Shown: piece after piece, positions 15,969 to 20,860 of the stretch
Numbering within the stretch: position 1 is the stretch's first letter
Layout of the letters: every line of letters begins with the position of its first letter
From: an uncultured Prevotella sp.
Lineage (GTDB): Bacteria; Bacteroidota; Bacteroidia; Bacteroidales; Bacteroidaceae
DNA length: 28,900 bases
Assembly (NCBI GenBank): GCA_937877595.1
Contig: CALFIY010000010.1
Location: 1 to 28,900, forward strand
Direction of reading: 5' to 3'
Program-made: the position numbers and the translations under genes
The notes under the pieces: generated by a model
Told to the model about the DNA's origin: nothing
What the model saw: the letters and a program-made list of their open reading frames with translations, nothing else
The model's database searches: none

Positions 15969-16003
15969 TTAATAATTCAGAATTCACAATTTTAATTCAT
16001 AAT
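15960..16003. repeat. AT-rich short repeat element over the fdtB-like stop codon
   Basis: Iterated AATTCATAAT / AATAATTC / AATTCACAAT units. Its complement (GTGAATT, ATGAATT words) matches the 20-bp tandem units at 23665-23724, in the opposite orientation relative to the gene. The element supplies the aminotransferase stop codon (TAA 15966-15968) and fills most of the space before the preQ1 riboswitch. Confidence 0.7.
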
Positions 16004-16032
16004 CTAAAAACACAAAAAAAATTTTAATTAAC

Positions 16033-16067
16033 AGGGGTACTTGCTAAACCCCCTTAAACAAAACAAG
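16033..16067 (+). promoter_or_regulatory. preQ1-I riboswitch
   Basis: P1 stem AGGGG (16033-16037) with CCCCT (16050-16054). The loop contains CTTG (16040-16043) followed by CTAAA. The A-rich tail TTAAACAAAACAAG runs to 16067, and its CAAG (16064-16067) pairs perfectly with the loop CTTG to form the H-type pseudoknot. Base order and the AAACAAAAC tail closely follow known preQ1-I aptamers of Bacillus and Thermoanaerobacter as I remember them. The pseudoknot ends 4 bases before the ATG at 16072, so ligand binding should hide the ribosome-entry region: translational repression. The two genes behind it are a queuosine-precursor transporter and queF, which supports the assignment strongly. Confidence 0.9.
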
Positions 16068-16071
16068 AACA

Positions 16072-16764
16072 ATGGAACAAAACCAACGTAACCGTGTGAG
16101 TGTGCTCTACATGCTTGTGAGCATACTTTTCTGTGTGTGCCTGATAGCGGCAAACGTGCTTGAGACAAAACAAATCGAAGTGTGGCACATCAGCGTAACA
16201 GGCGGACTGATTATTTTCCCCGTGAGTTACATCATCAACGACTGTGTCAGCGAAGTGTGGGGCTACCGCAAGGCTCGCCTGCTCATTTGGACAGGATTTG
16301 CAATGAACTTTTTCTTTGTCAGCGTGTGTGCGCTTGCCGACATAATACCTGGTGCGCCTTACTGGCACAACCAGGAAGGATTTCACAACATCTTCGGACT
16401 AATGCCACGCATCACTTTGGCATCGTTCACAGCCTTTATAGCCGGCTCATTTGTCAATGCCTATGTCATGTCGCGCATGAAACTTCGCGACCAAGGGCGC
16501 CGCTTCTCTCTTCGCGCTGTGGTGAGCACCGTTTTCGGCGAGACTACCGACTCGGTTATCTTTTTCCCCCTTGCCTTCTACGGCGTGATACCCACGGAAG
16601 AGATTCCTGTGCTGATGCTATGGCAGGTGTTTCTCAAGACAGCCTATGAGATAGTGGTTCTTCCTGTTACGATACGTGTTGTGCGCTTTATGAAGCGCCA
16701 TGAAAATGCAGACGTCTATGACACAGGCATATCGTATAACATTCTAAAAATATTCAGCATATGA
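16072..16764 (+). CDS. yhhQ: YhhQ-type queuosine precursor (preQ0) transporter
   Basis: A 230-residue inner-membrane protein with about six hydrophobic segments, of the vitamin-uptake/YhhQ (ECF-like) family. Landmarks: 'LIAANVLETKQIEVW', 'GGLIIFPVSYIINDCVSEVWGYRKAR' region (about residues 44-69), 'FTAFIAGSFVNAYVMSRMK' and 'STVFGETTDSVIFFPLAFYG', all characteristic of YhhQ. These proteins import 7-cyano-7-deazaguanine or related queuine precursors. It sits directly behind a preQ1-I riboswitch and overlaps queF by 4 bases (ATGA), so uptake and reduction of preQ0 would be produced together and shut down when preQ1 is sufficient. Confidence 0.93.
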   Translation: MEQNQRNRVSVLYMLVSILFCVCLIAANVLETKQIEVWHISVTGGLIIFPVSYIINDCVSEVWGYRKARLLIWTGFAMNFFFVSVCALADIIPGAPYWHNQEGFHNIFGLMPRITLASFTAFIAGSFVNAYVMSRMKLRDQGRRFSLRAVVSTVFGETTDSVIFFPLAFYGVIPTEEIPVLMLWQVFLKTAYEIVVLPVTIRVVRFMKRHENADVYDTGISYNILKIFSI

Positions 16765-17222
16765 ATCGCCAAGATGAAGGTCTCCGCCGCTTGGGACGCA
16801 CTACCGAATATCCTACCGACTATGCGCCGGAAGTACTTGAGACATTCCAGAACCGTCATCCCGACAATGACTACTGGGTACAGTTTCGCTGCCCTGAGTT
16901 TACCAGTCTGTGCCCCATTACCGGCCAGCCCGATTTCGCCGAACTGCGCATTATGTACATTCCTGGCGAACGTATGGTAGAGTCGAAGAGTCTGAAACTC
17001 TATCTCTTCTCCTTTCGTAACCATGGTGACTTCCACGAAGACTGCGTCAACATTATTTTGAAAGACCTTGTCCGTCTGATGCAGCCTAAGTACATTGAAG
17101 TGACGGGCGTATTCACTCCCCGTGGCGGCATCAGCATATATCCCTATGCCAACTACGGGCGCCCCGGCACTCGCTACGAGGCTCTTGCCAGTGAGCGTCT
17201 GTCGTCATACAGGGGGATTTGA
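16761..17222 (+). CDS. queF: NADPH-dependent 7-cyano-7-deazaguanine reductase
   Basis: Reduces the nitrile of preQ0 to the aminomethyl group of preQ1, the last step before tRNA insertion by Tgt in queuosine synthesis. The 153 residues are the short, unimodular YkvM type. Catalytic Cys51 (forming the thioimide) and Asp58 lie in 'FTSLCPITGQPDFAEL'; the NADPH/substrate segment 'ESKSLKLYLFSFRNHGDFHED' (words ESKSLK 74-79 and FHE 91-93) is intact. The ATG overlaps the transporter stop. It converges on the minus-strand rRNA methyltransferase gene with only 33 bases between stops and no clear terminator. Confidence 0.97.
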   Translation: MNRQDEGLRRLGRTTEYPTDYAPEVLETFQNRHPDNDYWVQFRCPEFTSLCPITGQPDFAELRIMYIPGERMVESKSLKLYLFSFRNHGDFHEDCVNIILKDLVRLMQPKYIEVTGVFTPRGGISIYPYANYGRPGTRYEALASERLSSYRGI

Positions 17223-17255
17223 GTTTTCCAAAGTTTTTGTTGTGGACTGTGGTGC

Positions 17256-18083
17256 TTAGCGGACGCGCAGTTGCCAGAACGCGATGGCAGCCGCAGCAGC
17301 CACGTTGAGTGAGTCTACACCGTTGTACATCGGTATGCGTACCACGTAGTCAGCGGCAGCGATGGTTTCGGCAGGCAGTCCGTAGCCCTCGCTGCCTACT
17401 ATTATTGCCAGTTGCTCTTCTGCAGCGAGCAGAGTGTCGTCTATCGGGACGGAACGCTCCGTCAATGCCATTGCTGCCGTGTGGAAGCCAAGGCACCGCA
17501 ACTCGTCGTAGTCGTTCATCCATGTCCATGGGACGAGGAACACCGACCCCATTGACACCCTTACGCAGCGTCGGTTCAGCGCGTCGCATGAGCCGTGGGT
17601 CAGCAGAACGGCGTCGATGCCCAGTGCTGCAGCCGAACGGAATATGGCTCCTATGTTGGTAGAGTCTACAACGCTGTCTATCACCACAATGCGCCTCTTG
17701 CCGGCTACCGCCTCTTCCACCGTGGGAAGCCGCCGCCTTTTCATGGCGCACAGCACACCGCGCGTCAAAGTATATCCTGTGATGGCCGACAGCAGTTGGC
17801 GCTCGCCGGTGTATACCGCCATTCCCGGGCATCGTCTTATGATTTCTGCTGCGTCGCCAGTGATGTGCCGCTTTTCGCAAAGCAACGATACGGGTTCGTA
17901 TCCTGCGTTGAGCGCCGTCGTTATCACTTTGGGACTTTCGGCTATAAACAGTCCCCCGTTTTCTTCCGCGCTTGTCGCATCTGCCACGACAGCAGTGCGA
18001 AGTTGCGCCTCGGTCAGAGCCGTGTACGGCCTGATTGCCTCGTCGTGGATAGACGTGATTTCTATTATGTTGCCTTGTTCCAC
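17256..18083 (-). CDS. SpoU/TrmH-family RNA 2'-O-methyltransferase
   Basis: A SPOUT-fold methyltransferase that probably methylates a ribose 2'-OH in rRNA or tRNA using S-adenosylmethionine. The three knot motifs are visible: 'VVDSTNIGAIFRSAAALGID' (motif 1, Asn/Arg), 'RVSMGSVFLVPW' (motif 2) and 'VGSEGYGLPAE ... IPMYNGVDSLNVAAAAAI' (motif 3). An N-terminal substrate-binding subdomain precedes them. The open frame runs back to 18260, but those residues come from AT-rich repeats and lie upstream of the predicted promoter. The GTG at 18083, about 20 bases past the expected transcription start, is chosen and gives 275 residues, normal for the family. The exact target nucleotide is unknown. Confidence 0.9.
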   Translation of the reverse strand: MEQGNIIEITSIHDEAIRPYTALTEAQLRTAVVADATSAEENGGLFIAESPKVITTALNAGYEPVSLLCEKRHITGDAAEIIRRCPGMAVYTGERQLLSAITGYTLTRGVLCAMKRRRLPTVEEAVAGKRRIVVIDSVVDSTNIGAIFRSAAALGIDAVLLTHGSCDALNRRCVRVSMGSVFLVPWTWMNDYDELRCLGFHTAAMALTERSVPIDDTLLAAEEQLAIIVGSEGYGLPAETIAAADYVVRIPMYNGVDSLNVAAAAAIAFWQLRVR

Positions 18084-18109
18084 AGTATCGTTTTCTGTAT
18101 GTTTTGCGG

Positions 18110-18117
18110 CAAAGATA
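18110..18117 (-). promoter_or_regulatory. Predicted -7 box of the rRNA methyltransferase gene
   Basis: On the minus strand this reads TATCTTTG, an exact TAnnTTTG match and identical to the -7 box of the divergent promoter at 18290-18297. The -33 position (about 18138-18141) lacks TTTG and instead lies within the first 21-bp repeat. The expected start near 18103 gives a 20-nt leader before GTG 18083, which is the main reason for rejecting the longer N-terminus. Confidence 0.7.
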
Positions 18118-18131
18118 GTGAGGTTTTTTAA

Positions 18132-18215
18132 AATAGCAGTGTTTACAAAAATAAAAACAGTGCTGGCATTTTTAAAAACAGTGTTTATTTTTCTAAAAAC
18201 ACTATACGTTTTTCT
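18132..18215. repeat. Four tandem 21-bp repeats, operator-like
   Basis: Units start at 18132, 18153, 18174 and 18195, each exactly 21 bp. Copies 2-4 begin AAAAACA; copies 1-3 share CAGTG; copies 3 and 4 agree at 16 of 21 positions. The core AAACAGTGTTT in copy 3 (18176-18186) is an 11-bp palindrome around a central G; the other copies carry degraded versions. A 21-bp period places the cores on one face of the helix. The array lies immediately upstream of, and overlapping the -33 region of, the methyltransferase promoter. A fifth, barely recognisable unit may follow to about 18236. Confidence 0.75.
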
Positions 18216-18267
18216 GCGAGGCGTGAATTTTTTTTTCAAACAGGTAAAATAAAACGCCATAAAAGCA

Positions 18268-18297
18268 TTGCAGACCGCGAAAACATTGCTATCTTTG
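18268..18297 (+). promoter_or_regulatory. Promoter of the small ORF-gltD-DMP19-smpB run
   Basis: TTG at 18268-18270 (-33) and TATCTTTG at 18290-18297 (-7) are 19 bases apart, a good Bacteroidota promoter. Transcription should start near 18304, 20 nt before the ATG of the small ORF at 18324. It is divergent from the methyltransferase promoter, with the 21-bp repeat array between them. Confidence 0.8.
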
Positions 18298-18323
18298 CAC
18301 TTAGTTGCTGATAGTTACTAACT

Positions 18324-18515
18324 ATGAAGAAAACCTTTTTAACGATTTACTTCTTGTTACTGTGTGTGGCAATGTGTGGTGCAGCAGAAACGCAAGTTAG
18401 CGACCGTTGGCAAGAATACTGGCCGATTCAGGCCAGGGAATATAAATCCACAATGGCAAAAAGACTGTTCGCACGTCTTCTTCCATTAATAAATAATGAT
18501 GAGATTTTAGAATGA
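18324..18515 (+). CDS. Small predicted secreted protein, unknown function
   Basis: 63 residues and no family I recognise. The start is MKKTFLTIYFLLLCVAMCG followed by AAETQ: Lys-rich n-region, about 13 hydrophobic residues, and a plausible signal peptidase I site near 'CGAA-ET'. 'VAMC' is a poor lipobox. The mature part would be about 40 residues, mixed charge, with several aromatics ('DRWQEYWP') and a basic segment ('KRLFARLLP'). The ATG is 20 nt after a predicted transcription start, and the stop overlaps the next start as ATGA. Translation is supported by this placement alone. It could instead be a leader peptide that couples translation to the oxidoreductase gene. Confidence 0.5.
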   Translation: MKKTFLTIYFLLLCVAMCGAAETQVSDRWQEYWPIQAREYKSTMAKRLFARLLPLINNDEILE

Positions 18516-19891
18516 AGTTCAAGGAAGAGGTAAACGAGAGTTACAGCATGGCGGAAGCCATCGAGGAGGCTCAGCGCTGTCTTCATTGCAAGGTGCCGCA
18601 GTGCAAGAAAGGGTGTCCCATCGGCAATGATATTCCCGACTGGATACACGAACTGAAAAAGGGCAACCTCGGCAATGCCATCAGTATCATCAGGTCAAAG
18701 AGCAACCTGCCTGCAGTATGCGGCCGTGTCTGTGCGCACGAAAAGCAGTGTGAAGGCGCATGCGTGCTTGGTAAGAAAGGTCAGGCGCTGAATATCGGAA
18801 AACTGGAACGCTTCGTTGCCGACTTCGACTCAGAATATAATCTCACTCACGAGGATATCGCAGAGAAAACACGTGGCAGAGTTGCCGTTATAGGCGCTGG
18901 GCCGTCAGGCATTACCGTGGCTGGCGACCTGGCGCGTATGGGCTTTGCCGTGGAAATGTATGAGATGGAAGCCCAGTGCGGTGGTGTGCTACGCTACGGA
19001 ATTCCTGAATACAGACTGCCAAAGGAGGTCGTTGCGCGCGAGATAAGATATATCGAGAAGATGGGCGTTGTGATTCATCGCAACACACATGTCGGTGTAG
19101 AGATTACTGTCGACGGAATGTTTGCCATGGGCTTCGATGCCGTGTTTGTAGGCACTGGTCTCAGCAAACCTAAGTCGCTCGAAATACCTATTCGGCAGAA
19201 TGGGCGCCTTATCTCCGATGGCGATGGCGCCACGCACTGTTCCGACCTGAAGCGCATACGTCTCGCCACGCACTTCCTGCGCCGCGTGGAACTCATTGCC
19301 GAAGGTTTCATGCAGCGCAGCGAACTGCCAGTAGACAGCGGAGCACGCGTTTTTGTCATTGGATGCGGCAATACCGCTATGGACGCTTCGCGCACAGCAC
19401 TGCGCATAGGTGCCAGCAAGGTGGATGTCGTCTACCATAAGGATATTGAAAACATGACGGCGCTTCATGCCGAATACGACGACGCTGTCAAGGAAGGCGT
19501 GCGCTTCAACTGGTGGAGCAGCGTCACCGAAATACATGTTGACGACAGTCTTGACATAACCGAAATAGTGCTGGAGACAAAAGAACCAGACAAGGAACCA
19601 GTCAAACAAACGTTGCCTGCCAACAACGTAATCTTTGCCATCGGAGCCACGCCTGCTACGAAGATAGTCCGTACTACCTCAGGACTGGAGAATGACGACC
19701 ATAACTTCCTCATCACGCGCGACGTGCCTTACGGAATGACTACACGCAACGGCGTCTTTGCCGGAGGCGACGTGGTAGGACGTCAGGCCACCGTGGTGCA
19801 CGCTATGCAGGATGCGAAAAAGGTGGCACAGGGCATTGCACAGTATGTTGATGCCGTCAGATTGATGAGAACGATAAAAGCAGACGTATGA
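18512..19891 (+). CDS. GltD/NfnB-like FAD- and NAD(P)-dependent oxidoreductase
   Basis: A 459-residue homologue of the glutamate synthase small subunit. The N-terminal iron-sulfur domain has two cysteine sets, Cys23/26/31/35 and Cys70/74/80/84, which can hold two [4Fe-4S] clusters. An FAD fold ('VAVIGAGPSGITVAG', 124-138) and an NAD(P) fold ('VFVIGCGNTAMDASRTALRIGA', with GCGNTA at 284-289) follow. Family members pass electrons from NADPH to glutamate synthase, ferredoxin or other partners. No gltB or NfnA partner is nearby. The segment between 'GTGLSKP' and 'RVFVIG' is longer than I expect and replaces the usual 'IPGE' loop. It overlaps the small ORF before it and the DMP19-like gene after it, each by ATGA. 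The true acceptor is unknown. Confidence 0.85.
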   Translation: MKFKEEVNESYSMAEAIEEAQRCLHCKVPQCKKGCPIGNDIPDWIHELKKGNLGNAISIIRSKSNLPAVCGRVCAHEKQCEGACVLGKKGQALNIGKLERFVADFDSEYNLTHEDIAEKTRGRVAVIGAGPSGITVAGDLARMGFAVEMYEMEAQCGGVLRYGIPEYRLPKEVVAREIRYIEKMGVVIHRNTHVGVEITVDGMFAMGFDAVFVGTGLSKPKSLEIPIRQNGRLISDGDGATHCSDLKRIRLATHFLRRVELIAEGFMQRSELPVDSGARVFVIGCGNTAMDASRTALRIGASKVDVVYHKDIENMTALHAEYDDAVKEGVRFNWWSSVTEIHVDDSLDITEIVLETKEPDKEPVKQTLPANNVIFAIGATPATKIVRTTSGLENDDHNFLITRDVPYGMTTRNGVFAGGDVVGRQATVVHAMQDAKKVAQGIAQYVDAVRLMRTIKADV

Positions 19892-20358
19892 ACTACGACA
19901 ATGCCGACGATTTTCTTGCATCAACAGTCGCAAGAATAAAGGAAACAATAGGTGGACAACTGACGCAGGAGACAATGGCCAGCCTGAATGCCGACCAGAT
20001 AACCCTGTTGGCATGGGACATCGTTCACGAAGAAGTAATGGACGGCGGATTCGTACAGTTGATACACAACGGCTACGGCCCCTTCATCTTCAAAAACCCT
20101 TTTGCGAAGGCCGTAAGGCTTTGGGGGCTCCGCGATCTGTCAAAACTCATTTACTCCGCGCACACGTTGTATGAAAAACACCATGTTCTGATAGAGCAGG
20201 AATGCAGCGACGAGGAGTTTATGGCGCTTTACGAAAAAGTTCCGGAGTTTGACGATGTCGACGATGATTTTGTAGAGAATGAAGAAGAGTGGACAGAACA
20301 GATAGCATACTATGTCAGTCAGCATCCTGACATGTTTCAGCCACGTGAAATGAGATGA
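19888..20358 (+). CDS. DMP19-like (DUF4375) protein
   Basis: 156 residues, cytosolic, no signal peptide. The central 'EVMDGGFVQLIHNGYGPFIF' segment and following 'LRDLSKLIYSAHTLYEKH' look like the DMP19/DUF4375 family. Neisseria DMP19 is a dimeric acidic protein described as a DNA mimic that antagonises a DNA-binding regulator. An acidic run occurs here near residues 127-138 ('DDVDDDFVENEEEW'). Whether this homologue mimics DNA is unknown; many relatives are uncharacterised. Both ends overlap neighbours by ATGA (gltD-like before, smpB after), so it is probably translated in a coupled way with them. Confidence 0.75.
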   Translation: MNYDNADDFLASTVARIKETIGGQLTQETMASLNADQITLLAWDIVHEEVMDGGFVQLIHNGYGPFIFKNPFAKAVRLWGLRDLSKLIYSAHTLYEKHHVLIEQECSDEEFMALYEKVPEFDDVDDDFVENEEEWTEQIAYYVSQHPDMFQPREMR

Positions 20359-20837
20359 ATAAAGAACAAGAACTTATCAGGAAGAAGAGTCCTGTACAGA
20401 TACGCAACAAGAAAGCCTCGTTTGAATATTTTTTTATTGAGACATTCACGGCAGGTGTAGTTCTTACAGGTACGGAGATTAAGTCAATCAGGTTAGGCAA
20501 GTCCAGCCTCGTAGACACTTATTGCTATATCACTAACGGCGAAATTTGGGTTAAAGGCATGAGTGTTTCGCCTTATTTCTACGGTTCGTACAACAATCAC
20601 GAGATGAAACGCGACCGTAAACTACTCCTAACACGACGTGAAATAAACAAGTTGCAGTCGGCTACAAAGCAGACAGGATATACCATTGTGCCGCTGCTGT
20701 TGTTTATCGACGAGAATGGACGTGCCAAGATGGATATAGCGCTCTGCAAAGGAAAGAAATCGTTCGACAAACGACAGACGCTGAAGGAGAAAGAAGACCG
20801 CCGCGAGATGGACCGCGCCATGAAGAAGTATGTCTGA
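20355..20837 (+). CDS. smpB: SsrA-binding protein SmpB
   Basis: A tmRNA-binding protein needed for trans-translation, which frees stalled ribosomes and tags the unfinished peptide. The 160 residues fit (150-160). Characteristic stretches: 'NKKASFEYFFIETFTAG', 'GTEIKSIRLGKSSLVDTYC', 'WVKGMSVSPY', the 'RDRKLLLTRREINKL' helix, and the basic C-terminal tail 'GKKSFDKRQTLKEKEDRRE' that enters the mRNA channel. The ATG overlaps the DMP19-like stop (ATGA). No ssrA (tmRNA) gene was seen in the window. metH follows after 23 bases. Confidence 0.97.
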   Translation: MNKEQELIRKKSPVQIRNKKASFEYFFIETFTAGVVLTGTEIKSIRLGKSSLVDTYCYITNGEIWVKGMSVSPYFYGSYNNHEMKRDRKLLLTRREINKLQSATKQTGYTIVPLLLFIDENGRAKMDIALCKGKKSFDKRQTLKEKEDRREMDRAMKKYV

Positions 20838-20860
20838 CAAAACGGAAAGGACAGAACGCA

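Noticed and set aside
17223..17255. Terminator between the convergent queF and methyltransferase genes
   Set aside because: Only a weak 4-bp complementarity is visible; there is no stable hairpin with a T tract.
18132..18215. Possible CRISPR array
   Set aside because: Units are contiguous 21-bp tandem copies with no unique spacers and no cas genes nearby.
18084..18260. 59-residue N-terminal extension of the rRNA methyltransferase
   Set aside because: It is translated from 21-bp AT-rich repeats and lies upstream of a good -7 box; the GTG at 18083 gives the normal family length.
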